Positions 23,944 to 32,459 of a stretch of DNA of 64,000 nucleotides are shown piece by piece. The stretch is from contig CAZIXA010000006.1 in NCBI GenBank assembly GCA_964543295.1, positions 1-64,000 of the forward strand. The letters run 5' to 3'. Both the position numbers and the translations under genes were made by a program. Within the stretch, counting starts at the first letter, position 1. Every line of letters starts with the position of its first letter. The notes beneath the pieces were generated by a model that had not been told where the DNA came from, did not search any database, and saw only the letters and a list, made by a program, of their open reading frames with translations. Origin of the DNA: AE-B3B sp964543295. Its GTDB lineage: Bacteria > Aerophobota > Aerophobia > Aerophobales > AE-B3A.

Positions 23944-24801
23944 ATGAGTTTGCCTTCCTGGATCAAGAAAAGAGCCCCTAAGGAAGAGATTCTTCAGGAG
24001 ATGAAACATCTTCTTCGCAGTCTTTCCCTTCACACTGTCTGCGAAGAAGCAAGGTGCCCCAATATAGGGGAATGCTTTGCTAAAAAAACAGCCACTTTTA
24101 TGATCCTGGGGAATAGATGTACTAGAAATTGTCGATTTTGTGCGGTAGAGAAGGGGGATCTTCTTCCTCTTGATCTTTCTGAGCCTGAGAATGTAGCCCG
24201 GGCGGTAAATAGACTCAGCTTAAGGTACGTGGTTATAACCTCGGTGACCAGGGATGATTTACCAGATGGAGGAGCCAGTCAATTTGCCCGAACCATAAAA
24301 GAAATAAGAAGAATCAATAAGGATGGGATCAGGATCGAGGTTTTAATCCCCGATTTTAAGGGCTCTCTATCCTCCCTTAAAGCAGTGATAGGGGCAAAAC
24401 CTGATGTTCTGAATCATAATCTGGAGACAGTTCCCCGCCTCTATGGGACAGTTAGACCAAAGGCTGATTACCCTAGGTCACTTGAGCTTTTGAGACGGAG
24501 CAAAGAAATGAACTCGGGTATTTATACTAAATCTGGACTGATGGTGGGCCTGGGGGAGAGCTTTGGCGAAGTGGTTGAAGCAATGAATGATTTAAGGGAA
24601 GTCGGTTGTGATATTCTTACCATCGGTCAGTATCTAAGGCCCTCCCCCGACCATCTTGAGGTAAAGGAGTTTGTGGAGCCTCGGAAATTCAAAAAATATG
24701 AGATTATAGGCCAATCCTTAGGTTTTTTCTCTGTGGCTGCCTCTCCATTTGTAAGGAGTTCCTATCAAGCCAAAGAGGCTTTAGAGAAGATAAAGGAGTG
24801 A
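23944..24801 (+). CDS. lipA: Lipoyl synthase LipA
   Basis: A 285-residue radical SAM enzyme that inserts two sulfurs into octanoyl groups on lipoyl-dependent proteins. Both cluster motifs are intact: the auxiliary cluster C33-x4-C38-x5-C44 and the radical SAM C59-x3-C63-x2-C66. The C-terminal VRSSYQA serine motif is present. No octanoyl transferase or lipoate-dependent complex is nearby. It is followed after four bases by an aminopeptidase gene. Confidence 0.96.
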   Translation: MSLPSWIKKRAPKEEILQEMKHLLRSLSLHTVCEEARCPNIGECFAKKTATFMILGNRCTRNCRFCAVEKGDLLPLDLSEPENVARAVNRLSLRYVVITSVTRDDLPDGGASQFARTIKEIRRINKDGIRIEVLIPDFKGSLSSLKAVIGAKPDVLNHNLETVPRLYGTVRPKADYPRSLELLRRSKEMNSGIYTKSGLMVGLGESFGEVVEAMNDLREVGCDILTIGQYLRPSPDHLEVKEFVEPRKFKKYEIIGQSLGFFSVAASPFVRSSYQAKEALEKIKE

Positions 24802-24805
24802 AGCA

Positions 24806-25609
24806 ATGAAAATCTACATTATGGTTGACCTTGAGGGGATAACCGGGGTAGTGAGTTCTGAGAGACAAGCAAGACCGGGAAGTGATGGATATGAGGAGGC
24901 AAGAAGGCTTTTAATGTCCGATCTTAATGCCGCCATTGAGGGTGTTCTTGAGGGAGGAGCAACAGAAATTGTGGTGTATGATATGCACTATTATGGGCTA
25001 AATGTTATTTTAAATGAGCTTCATCCCAGGGCAAAGATTATTATGGGTAATCCCCATGTAGTTCCCCCGGAGCTAGGACTTAATGCGACCTTTCAGGGAA
25101 TGATGATGGTGGGATACCATGCCATGGCCGAGACAAAGGGAGCTCTTTTACCTCATACCTATGCTCTTGATATGAAAAGCCTATATTTAAATGGTGTTCT
25201 GATGGGTGAGATCGGTCTTGAGGCAGCAGTTGCTGGTACTTTTGGAGTTCCACTGATTATGGTAAGCGCTGATTCAAAAGGAATAGAAGAAGCGGAAAAA
25301 CTATTGAAACGCGTGGAAAAGGCTGTGGTCAAGTACGCCATAAGTAAGGAGGGAGCGGTTTGCCTATCACCTTCAACGACGAAGGAGATTATAAGGAAGA
25401 GGGCAAAAATTGCCGTGGAAAAAATAGATGGGTTCACTGCCTACAAGGTTCCCTCCCCTTATGAAATAAGGCTAGAGTTTTATGAGGCAGGTTCTGCCAA
25501 AAAGGCGGCTAAGATAAGCGAGGTGACCAGGTTGGATGATAGGACTATCCAGTTAAAGGGGGATGACCTTTCCCTTCTGTGGAAGACATTCATCAGTAAA
25601 TATCAATAA
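24806..25609 (+). CDS. M55-family D-aminopeptidase, DppA-like
   Basis: A 267-residue M55 peptidase. The N-terminal metal motif MVDLEGITG (D8, E10), the DMHYYGLN segment and the GYHAM stretch match the family, whose members remove N-terminal D-amino acids from peptides, often from cell-wall turnover. The length is normal. It lies tight behind lipA, but no functional link is evident. Confidence 0.9.
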   Translation: MKIYIMVDLEGITGVVSSERQARPGSDGYEEARRLLMSDLNAAIEGVLEGGATEIVVYDMHYYGLNVILNELHPRAKIIMGNPHVVPPELGLNATFQGMMMVGYHAMAETKGALLPHTYALDMKSLYLNGVLMGEIGLEAAVAGTFGVPLIMVSADSKGIEEAEKLLKRVEKAVVKYAISKEGAVCLSPSTTKEIIRKRAKIAVEKIDGFTAYKVPSPYEIRLEFYEAGSAKKAAKISEVTRLDDRTIQLKGDDLSLLWKTFISKYQ

Positions 25610-25658
25610 TGAATTATTAACTTGCCTCACTTACACAAAAGATGGGAGGGAGAAGAAG

Positions 25659-26174
25659 ATGGAAGTAAGAGAAGCTATTGAAAAAAGGAGAAGCGTTCGA
25701 GTTTATGAGGATAGGCCCATTCCAGAGGAAAAACTAAAAAGGGTACTTGAGGCAGCAAGATTAGCCCCCTCTGCCTCTAATCGACAGCCCTGGAAATTTG
25801 TAGTGGTTCGGAATGTTGAATTACGGAAAAAGCTTGCCCGGGCAGCTGGAAATGAGAGCTTTATAGGCGAGGCTCCGGTAGTTATTGCTGCAGTAGCCCT
25901 TCGCACAGATCATATTATGAGGTGTGGAGTTCACAGTTATCCAGTGGATCTTGCCATTGCCGTAGATCACATGACTTTAGCTGCTGTTGAAGAAGGGCTG
26001 GGAAGCTGCTGGATTGGTGCTTTCTCCCAGGAGGAAATTAAACGGATTCTCAATATTCCCAAGCAATACATGGTGGTTACCCTTTTGCCAATGGGGTATC
26101 CCGCTCAAGCCGGTGGGTTAAAATCACGCAAACCATTAGAGAGAATAGTCTCTTACGAAACCTTTTCTGAATAA
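25659..26174 (+). CDS. Nitroreductase-family flavoprotein
   Basis: A 171-residue FMN-dependent oxidoreductase. RRSVRVYEDRPIPEE, the FMN-contacting APSASNRQPW, and ALRTD/GSCWIGAF are typical. I chose the ATG at 25659 (GGGAGGGAGAAGAAG before it); the open frame begins earlier but lacks homology there. The physiological substrate is unknown. Confidence 0.9.
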   Translation: MEVREAIEKRRSVRVYEDRPIPEEKLKRVLEAARLAPSASNRQPWKFVVVRNVELRKKLARAAGNESFIGEAPVVIAAVALRTDHIMRCGVHSYPVDLAIAVDHMTLAAVEEGLGSCWIGAFSQEEIKRILNIPKQYMVVTLLPMGYPAQAGGLKSRKPLERIVSYETFSE

Positions 26175-26293
26175 TTAAGAGAGGCTAAAATTTTCAAACC
26201 TTCAACTTTGCCAATGGTTCAAGGGTTAAATCCAATTCTAAAAACTGGAAATCAACCCACGTCTTTTCAATGAACTTTGAAATTTCGGCTCTC

Positions 26294-26430
26294 TCAATTT
26301 TCTCCATTCGGCTTTAAGGAGATCTTGCCTCGTAGCTTAATAAATGTCTCCCACCTCTTTCGGTGAACAAATTCCTGCAAAGCTGGGTTAATCGCTTCAG
26401 TCAACCCTCTTTTTACCAGTTTTTGGTTGC
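26294..26430 (-). pseudogene. VapB-type antitoxin C-terminal remnant
   Basis: The minus strand reads GLTEAINPALQEFVHRK, then ETFIKLRGKI, ending at a TGA near 26294. This is the usual C-terminal half of VapB antitoxins; no ribbon-helix N terminus and no PIN toxin accompany it. The rest of the 26175-26493 interval holds the iclR promoter and a 39-codon minus-strand frame (about 26187-26306) that I cannot identify. Confidence 0.5.
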
Positions 26431-26431
26431 C

Positions 26432-26491
26432 TTGACAAAAATTTTACTTTAATTATTCTATTATAGAACATTGTTCGAAATAGACGAACAA
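26432..26491 (+). promoter_or_regulatory. iclR promoter and palindromic operator
   Basis: TTGACA (26432-26437), a 16-base spacer and TATTCT (26454-26459) are followed by TTGTTCG-N7-CGAACAA (26471-26491), a perfect inverted repeat that ends two bases before the ATG. It overlaps the probable transcript start, fitting autorepression by the IclR protein. No Shine-Dalgarno site is visible between the palindrome and the ATG. Confidence 0.7.
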
Positions 26492-26493
26492 AT

Positions 26494-27261
26494 ATGAAGT
26501 CTGTAAAGAAGGCTATAGAAGTTCTGGAGGCTTTGGCTAAAAGGGAGAATGGAGTAGGAATAACTCAGTTAAGTCGAGAGCTGAACCTACCAAAGAGCAC
26601 CATTCATCAAATTCTCTCCGCCCTTAAAAGCGTAAGATTCGTAGAGCAGAATTCCGAGGATAAAAAATATCATTTGGGACTCCGGATTTTCGAGCTGGGC
26701 AACATTGTTCAATCTCAACTTCAACTTAGAAAAATAGCCCACCTTTACTTGTATAATTTAAGTAGAAAGACCAATGAGACAACTTACCTGGTAGTTCTGG
26801 AAAATGATAGGATAGTTTACCTAGATTGTGTGGAGTCAACGGCAAGACTTAGATCCCGGCCTGTTTTTGGAGAAAGAGTTCCCCTTCATTGTACCAGTTT
26901 AGGTAAAGCCATAATGGCCTTTTTGCCAGAGGGAAAAATAAATAAAATTATCTATGAGGATGGGTTAGAAAGATTTACCGATAACACCATTACTGATCCC
27001 CAGGTACTTAAACAAGAGCTAAAGAAAATTCGAAAAAGAGGATATGCAACTGACAATATGGAGCATGAGGAGGGAATTTGCTGTGTGGGCGCTCCTATAA
27101 GAAATCATCGAAAGGAAGTTTTTGCTGCTATCAGCGTTTCCGGGCCTTCCCAGAGATTTGACCCTCCAAGGATACAGACTATGGCTAAATTGGTTATTGA
27201 AGCATCTGAGGAAATTTCGAGAAAAATGGGCTATAGAAAACAAAATATGCTTGAGGCCTAA
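26494..27261 (+). CDS. IclR-family transcriptional regulator
   Basis: A 255-residue regulator with an N-terminal winged helix (about 1-65, KSTIHQILSAL) and a C-terminal GAF-like effector domain (VLENDRIVYLD, LHCTSLGKAIMAFL, EGICCVGAPI, AISVSGPS). IclR proteins commonly control catabolic operons for sugar acids, aromatics or glyoxylate. It directly precedes a TRAP transporter and catabolic-looking enzymes, its probable targets. The start codon lacks a ribosome-binding site and may be translated from a short leader. Confidence 0.93.
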   Translation: MKSVKKAIEVLEALAKRENGVGITQLSRELNLPKSTIHQILSALKSVRFVEQNSEDKKYHLGLRIFELGNIVQSQLQLRKIAHLYLYNLSRKTNETTYLVVLENDRIVYLDCVESTARLRSRPVFGERVPLHCTSLGKAIMAFLPEGKINKIIYEDGLERFTDNTITDPQVLKQELKKIRKRGYATDNMEHEEGICCVGAPIRNHRKEVFAAISVSGPSQRFDPPRIQTMAKLVIEASEEISRKMGYRKQNMLEA

Positions 27262-27357
27262 AAATCCAACAAAAGGGGGTGATGATCTATGTCACAAATA
27301 TACGGCTTTAATTTAGGCCTCATCAACAACAGAAAAATTTTTAAAGGAGGTATCTGA
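27253..27357 (+). other. Leader peptide ORF inside a long inverted repeat
   Basis: GAGGCCTAAA (27253-27262, containing the iclR stop codon) pairs perfectly with TTTAGGCCTC (27312-27321). Between and beyond them lies a 22-codon frame, ATG 27289 to TGA 27355-27357, with a strong GGGGGTGA site. Its stop is one base before the dctP ATG and its last codons overlap the dctP ribosome site. It may act as a leader peptide that couples or attenuates dctP expression. Confidence 0.5.
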
Positions 27358-27358
27358 G

Positions 27359-28363
27359 ATGAAAGGATGGAGGATTATTGTCGTTTGTATCCTTGCTGTG
27401 GGACTCCTCTCTTCAGCAAGTTTTGCCCAAGAGCAAACCTACACCCTTCGGTTTAACACAGTGGCTGGCCCCGAGCAGCCTCAAACCTTAGCTATGAATA
27501 AGTTTGCCGAAGTAGTTGAGGAGTTAAGCGCAGGTAAAATTAAGGCTAAGGTTTTTCATTCTGGTCAGCTCGGAGATCAAAAGACAGCTCTTTTGGGCGT
27601 TATGAGGGGAACCTTAGAGATGACCATTGATGCCAGTCCCGCCTGGTTTGCAGATCTCTGTGATTATCCTGAGATAGGTGTTTTAGAAACACCTTACATC
27701 TTCAAAGATCTGGATCATCTCTATAGAGTTCTCATTGGGCCAACAGGCCAGAAATACTGGGGTGAGCTTACCAAATCTGGATTACGAGTTCTCGACATAT
27801 GGTACCTGGGTACCCGTGAATTAAATCTGACCAAGAAAGCTGGTGTGGTGCGACGGCCTGAAGATCTGAAGGGAATTAAGCTAAGGATGCCCAATGTAGA
27901 AGCCTGGCTTGATGTAGGAAGAGCTCTTGGAGCAAAACCTACACCTTTAGGATTCGGAGAGGTCTATATGGCTCTAAAAACCGGAACTGTAGATGGTCAG
28001 GACAACCCTCTTCCCACTGATTATGCCGCAAAGTTTTGCGAAGTAACTCATTACATTGTTCTTAGTGATCATATGATTGGTTTTATCACGCCGGTAATCA
28101 ACGAAAAGCTGTGGCAGAGTATGCCTGAAAAGTATCGGGTATACATCAAGAAAGCTATGGAGGTGGCTCGATATTATCAGAACCGAATGGTACTGGAACA
28201 AGAGGCTGCACTCCTGGGAAAGTTTGTAAAGGATTATGGGATGGAAATCATCATTCCGGACAAGCAAGCTTTCATGGAAAATGTCAAAAAGTTCTACAGC
28301 CAGCCCAGGTTCGATGAGAAGTGGGGTAAAGGCGTATACGCCAAGATTCAAGCTATAGAATAG
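27359..28363 (+). CDS. dctP: TRAP transporter substrate-binding protein (DctP family)
   Basis: A 334-residue periplasmic solute receptor. A signal peptide (1-23, ending SFA) precedes a mature DctP fold, with the VFHSGQLGD segment and the LRMPNVEAW motif; the arginine of KLRMP normally binds the substrate carboxylate, so an organic acid is expected. The AAAGGAGG site is shared with the end of a leader ORF. DctQ and DctM follow, completing the transporter. Confidence 0.94.
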   Translation: MKGWRIIVVCILAVGLLSSASFAQEQTYTLRFNTVAGPEQPQTLAMNKFAEVVEELSAGKIKAKVFHSGQLGDQKTALLGVMRGTLEMTIDASPAWFADLCDYPEIGVLETPYIFKDLDHLYRVLIGPTGQKYWGELTKSGLRVLDIWYLGTRELNLTKKAGVVRRPEDLKGIKLRMPNVEAWLDVGRALGAKPTPLGFGEVYMALKTGTVDGQDNPLPTDYAAKFCEVTHYIVLSDHMIGFITPVINEKLWQSMPEKYRVYIKKAMEVARYYQNRMVLEQEAALLGKFVKDYGMEIIIPDKQAFMENVKKFYSQPRFDEKWGKGVYAKIQAIE

Positions 28364-28375
28364 ACAGTAAGGTTG

Positions 28376-28410
28376 CCCGGAGAGGAAGTTTTTTGTGCTT
28401 CCTCCCCGGG
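28376..28410 (+). terminator. Intercistronic hairpin after dctP
   Basis: Thirteen-base arms (CCCGGAGAGGAAG and CTTCCTCCCCGGG, one mismatch) flank a nine-base T-rich loop. There is no following T run, so it more likely stabilises the dctP message or partly terminates, allowing more binding protein than permease to be made. Confidence 0.6.
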
Positions 28411-28430
28411 GTATTTGTTAGCCTGATACG

Positions 28431-28949
28431 GTGAGGTGTGTGAGAAGGGTCGTCAAGAAGATATTCGATTTGCTAGAGGTTCACCTGGCAGTTTTAATTT
28501 TTCTGGTTTTAATTTTTTCTGTGGTAATCCAGGTCTTTTCCCGATATGTCCTCAACCGACCTTTACCACGCCTTTTTGAGCTATCTATCTACAGCTTCGT
28601 CTGGACTATCTATCTGGGTGCCGCCCTGGCAAAACGGTATAGAAGACACATTCGCTTCGATGTCCTTTACCGCAAATTCCCCAGAAAAGTGCAGTTGATC
28701 ATCGATATAGGTTTTGACCTATTGACCAACGCAGTACTTCTCATACTCTTGATTCCCAGCATCCAATACACTGCCTGGAACTACAGAATTAAATCCTCCA
28801 CCCTGCGCATACCCTGGACTTACCTTCTGGTATGCTTTCCCATATTTGTTGGACTTATTCTTATTCATAACTCTGTCTGGATCTATACTTATATACGAGA
28901 ACTTTTAGGGAAAAAAATTTCTGTTGAAGAGGTCCCACCATGGCAGTAG
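28431..28949 (+). CDS. dctQ: TRAP transporter small membrane subunit (DctQ family)
   Basis: A 172-residue protein with four membrane helices and the family's VFSRYVLNRPLPRLFE and LGAALAKRYRRHIRFD segments. It is the small membrane subunit that pairs with DctM. It may start with GTG at 28431 or slightly later. The stop overlaps the dctM start by ten bases. Confidence 0.92.
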   Translation: MRCVRRVVKKIFDLLEVHLAVLIFLVLIFSVVIQVFSRYVLNRPLPRLFELSIYSFVWTIYLGAALAKRYRRHIRFDVLYRKFPRKVQLIIDIGFDLLTNAVLLILLIPSIQYTAWNYRIKSSTLRIPWTYLLVCFPIFVGLILIHNSVWIYTYIRELLGKKISVEEVPPWQ

Positions 28950-30232
28950 CTGTTTGGCTGATAGCTTTTGCCGCTGTTTTTGCTATGGGATATCCTATTG
29001 CCCTGGGAATGCTTGTAAGTTCAGTTCTTTATTTTTCGTTATCCAATATAAGCCTGGCTACTATTATGGATATGATGGTCATAAAATTCGAGAATCAGTT
29101 TGTGCTTTTAGCTGTTCCTCTCTTTATTTTTACCGCTAAAGTGATGAATGCTGGCAAAGTCACTGACCGGGTTTTTGATTTTGCCAAAACCCTGGTGGGT
29201 CCGTTTAAAGGAGGATTAGGTCATGTGAATATTGTAGCAAGTATAATCTTTGCTGGGATGACCGGTTCTGAAATAGCCGATGTTGCTGGTCTGGGAGCTG
29301 TGGAAATTAAGGCCATGAAAGATGGCGGTTACGATGGTCCCTTTAGCTGTGCCATTACCTGTGCTTCAGCTACCATAGGACCTATTATTCCCCCAAGCAT
29401 TCCCATGGTCATCTATTCTATGCTCTCAGGTGCATCGATAGGATACCTCTTTCTGGGAGGATTTATTCCTGGACTTATCCTGGGAGGAGTTCTAATGCTT
29501 TTGGTTTATATCCTCTCGGTTAAGAGAAACTATCCTTCTGGAAAACAAATCTCTTTCAAGGAATTCTCGAAAAGCCTTACCAAGTCTTTTCTTGCTCTAA
29601 TGGCCCCGGTACTCCTCCTGGGTGGAATCTACGGAGGGGTCTTCACGCCTACAGAGGCAGCAGGTGTAGTAAGTGCCTACGCATTAATTCTTTCCTTAAT
29701 TGTCTACCGAACACTTGGTTTAAAGGCACTTTACAAGATTCTTATTGAGACAGTTGTAACCACCGGATTTGTTAGCTTTCTTATAGCCGGTGCCTTCGTA
29801 TTTGGTTATGTGATAGCAAGAGAGGAAATACCAGCTCTACTTACCAATGGTTTTATAAGTTTGGGGTTGATGTCCAGTAAGTGGACGGTACTTCTCTCAC
29901 TTAACGCACTCTTCTTGGTTTTGGGTTATTTTATTGATGTTTCAGCTATTTTATTGATAATTGTACCTATGGTCCTACCGCTGGTTAAAGCTGCAGGAAT
30001 TGACCTGGTTCACTTTGGAGTTATAACTGTCTTCAATCTGATGATCGCCTTGGATACACCACCTTATAGCCCAACTCTTTTTATTACCAGTGCCATCAGT
30101 GGAACTCCTCTTGCTGATGTTATCAGGGAAATGTGGCTATTCATAGCTTTTGAAATAGGTGCCCTCATGATATGCACCTTTGTTTCTGATCTTGTTCTGT
30201 GGCTGCCCAGGTTGGCTGGATATATGGGATAG
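28940..30232 (+). CDS. dctM: TRAP transporter large permease subunit (DctM family)
   Basis: A 430-residue permease with about 12-13 helices. GMTGSEIADVAGLG, GPIIPPSIPMVIY and TPTEAAG match DctM. It carries out sodium-driven uptake of the organic acid captured by DctP. The length is normal, and it overlaps dctQ. Enzymes downstream suggest what happens to the substrate. Confidence 0.95.
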   Translation: MAVAVWLIAFAAVFAMGYPIALGMLVSSVLYFSLSNISLATIMDMMVIKFENQFVLLAVPLFIFTAKVMNAGKVTDRVFDFAKTLVGPFKGGLGHVNIVASIIFAGMTGSEIADVAGLGAVEIKAMKDGGYDGPFSCAITCASATIGPIIPPSIPMVIYSMLSGASIGYLFLGGFIPGLILGGVLMLLVYILSVKRNYPSGKQISFKEFSKSLTKSFLALMAPVLLLGGIYGGVFTPTEAAGVVSAYALILSLIVYRTLGLKALYKILIETVVTTGFVSFLIAGAFVFGYVIAREEIPALLTNGFISLGLMSSKWTVLLSLNALFLVLGYFIDVSAILLIIVPMVLPLVKAAGIDLVHFGVITVFNLMIALDTPPYSPTLFITSAISGTPLADVIREMWLFIAFEIGALMICTFVSDLVLWLPRLAGYMG

Positions 30233-30270
30233 ACTTGAGAAAAAGTCACAGATTGCCATAAGGAGATTAA

Positions 30271-31185
30271 ATGATGGTTATTTTGAAAGGTGTTGTTGTT
30301 CCAATTGTTACTCCTCTGGAAAGAGGAAACCGGGATAAAATTGAGGAAGCTGCTGTAGAAAAATTATGTAACTTTCTCATCTCTAAGGGCGTCCACGGTC
30401 TTTTTCCTTGTGGAACAACAGGAGAGGGACCTCTGTTATCAAAAATAGCTCGCAAAGACCTTGCATCACTGGTAGTTAAAAAAGTAAAAGGAAGAGTTCC
30501 CGTAGTTATTCAAACTGGTTGTATTGATACAAAATCCACAATTGAATTAACGAAACACACAAGGGATATTGGTGCTGATGGAGCTGGGGTTATTAGTCCA
30601 TACTATTATCGATATAACTTCGATGGTCTCAAAGACCATTTTGTAACTGTTGCCAGGTCGGTTCCAGATTTTCCCATATATCTATATAATATTCCTGATA
30701 ATACAAATAATGATATCACTCCAGAACTTTTAAACTCCGTAATAAATGAAGCCGACAATGTAGTGGGAATAAAATACAGTCACTTTGATCTTCGGCGAAT
30801 ACCAGAGTACTTGAGCTGTATTGGAAAAAATAGAGTTTTTCTTATGGGCATGGACGAGCTCATATATCCTTCTTATATCCTTGGTGCCTCTGGCTGTGTA
30901 GCGGGAAATGCAAATGTCTTTCCTGAACCATTTGTTCGTTTACATGGTGCTTTTTTAAACAAAGATTATACCGAGGCAAAAAAACAGCAGGACTTAATTA
31001 TAAAAATCGCTAATACCTTAAAAAACGGTGCACATATGTGTTATTTCAAAACAGCCTTACAATTCCGAGGGGTTGATGTAGGAAACGTAGTTACCCCTCA
31101 AAAGCGTTTGAATGAGAAGGAAATAACGAATTTATGCCAGGAATTGAAAAATCTTGGTCTTCCCCTGGAAAATCCTATTTGTTAA
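30271..31185 (+). CDS. DapA/N-acetylneuraminate lyase-family aldolase
   Basis: A 304-residue class I aldolase of the dihydrodipicolinate synthase superfamily. The LFPCGTTGEGPLLS motif, the catalytic YNIPDNTNND tyrosine and the Schiff-base lysine in VVGIKYSHFD are present. Position downstream of an IclR/TRAP set argues for a catabolic lyase (for a 2-keto-sugar acid or similar) rather than lysine synthesis. The substrate is unknown. Confidence 0.88.
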   Translation: MMVILKGVVVPIVTPLERGNRDKIEEAAVEKLCNFLISKGVHGLFPCGTTGEGPLLSKIARKDLASLVVKKVKGRVPVVIQTGCIDTKSTIELTKHTRDIGADGAGVISPYYYRYNFDGLKDHFVTVARSVPDFPIYLYNIPDNTNNDITPELLNSVINEADNVVGIKYSHFDLRRIPEYLSCIGKNRVFLMGMDELIYPSYILGASGCVAGNANVFPEPFVRLHGAFLNKDYTEAKKQQDLIIKIANTLKNGAHMCYFKTALQFRGVDVGNVVTPQKRLNEKEITNLCQELKNLGLPLENPIC

Positions 31186-31323
31186 TAGATACGTTTTTGC
31201 ACTGTTTTATACCTATGAGGTCGACGAAACCACTCCTTTTCCTTATTGCTTGATTTCTTGCCGAAGTCTTGAGCGCCTTAAAAAATAAATGAGCCCCAAT
31301 CATCATATCAACAGAAAAAAAGA

Positions 31324-32442
31324 ATGACAAAGAGGGATAGAATTGATAAGGTTTTCAACCGAGAGCTGCCTGATCGTATTCCCGTTTACGATAAACTACG
31401 GAATGACACTGCCATCGAATACTACGCCGGTAGGAAACTTACTCAGAAAAACAAATTCGAAGTAGTTACCAAGGCTATAGAAAAGACCATAGATATGACA
31501 GTAGCGGTCAGGCTTCCTCATGCTGAAGAAATTATTATTGATAAGAAAGGCTTTGTGTGGCAATATCATGAGTGGAATGAAAGGATTAAACAAAGACCTT
31601 TTACAGATCTAAAAGGTACTGCTCAGTTTATAAAGGACGAAATTCAAGAGCTTACCGAAGGAGGATTTAAGGAGGAGCCCTTCATCGATCTAAAAGGTGC
31701 TGCCTGGACTGGAAGACTTGGCCAGAACTATCAAAAATCTGTCCTTGCTAAAAATCTTAACTTACAGAAAGCCACCGGGGGGACAGTAATAGCTTTGGAC
31801 AGCGAGCCCGGGCTTAACACAGCTTATAGTCTAATTGGCCTGGAGAATTTTATTTATCTTTATGCAGATGATGCTCCATTGATATCCGATTGGTTGGAAG
31901 CACTGTGCAGGAATGAATTAAAGAGAATAAAGCTTCTTGGTACCTCAAAGAAATTATCCTCCTACATATCTTTTATACAAGTATACTCTGATATTGCCAG
32001 CAATATCGGTCTGGTCTTCTCACCACATTTTCTAGAGAGGGAGTTTTTTCCTCGTCTGAAAGGAGTAGTTAAAATGTGGAATAAATATGGTTGTCGCTGT
32101 TACTTTCATTCTGACGGAAATTTAACACCCGTTATACCTGATCTAATTGATTGTGGAATTGTGGGGCTGCATCCTCTTGAAACTCATGCCGGGATGGACT
32201 TGCTGACAATAAAGAAGAAATTTGGAAGAAAGCTTGTCCTTATAGGAGGAATAGACTGCAGCGTAACTCTTCCCTGGAGTACTCCCGAGCAGGTTCGAGA
32301 AGAAGTTAAAAATGCTATTGAAATTGCTGGAGAAGATGGTGGATATATAATAGGTTCTACCAGTGAGCTTCATAAAACTATTCCCCTGGAAAATGTTATT
32401 GCCATGTTTGAAGCAGCTCGGGACTATGGGGTCTACACCTAG
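31324..32442 (+). CDS. Uroporphyrinogen decarboxylase-like protein 1
   Basis: A 372-residue TIM-barrel protein of the UroD/MtaA/CmuA superfamily. The zinc motif HxC of corrinoid methyltransferases is replaced by YFHSDGN, and the later cysteine falls in GGIDCSVTLP. It therefore may be neither heme decarboxylase nor a typical methyl-Co transferase. It is followed 17 bases later by a second member of the family with the same HSDG motif. Such pairs next to TRAP genes occur in several anaerobes, without known function. Confidence 0.8.
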   Translation: MTKRDRIDKVFNRELPDRIPVYDKLRNDTAIEYYAGRKLTQKNKFEVVTKAIEKTIDMTVAVRLPHAEEIIIDKKGFVWQYHEWNERIKQRPFTDLKGTAQFIKDEIQELTEGGFKEEPFIDLKGAAWTGRLGQNYQKSVLAKNLNLQKATGGTVIALDSEPGLNTAYSLIGLENFIYLYADDAPLISDWLEALCRNELKRIKLLGTSKKLSSYISFIQVYSDIASNIGLVFSPHFLEREFFPRLKGVVKMWNKYGCRCYFHSDGNLTPVIPDLIDCGIVGLHPLETHAGMDLLTIKKKFGRKLVLIGGIDCSVTLPWSTPEQVREEVKNAIEIAGEDGGYIIGSTSELHKTIPLENVIAMFEAARDYGVYT

Positions 32443-32459
32443 AAAGACGGGGGTGAAAG

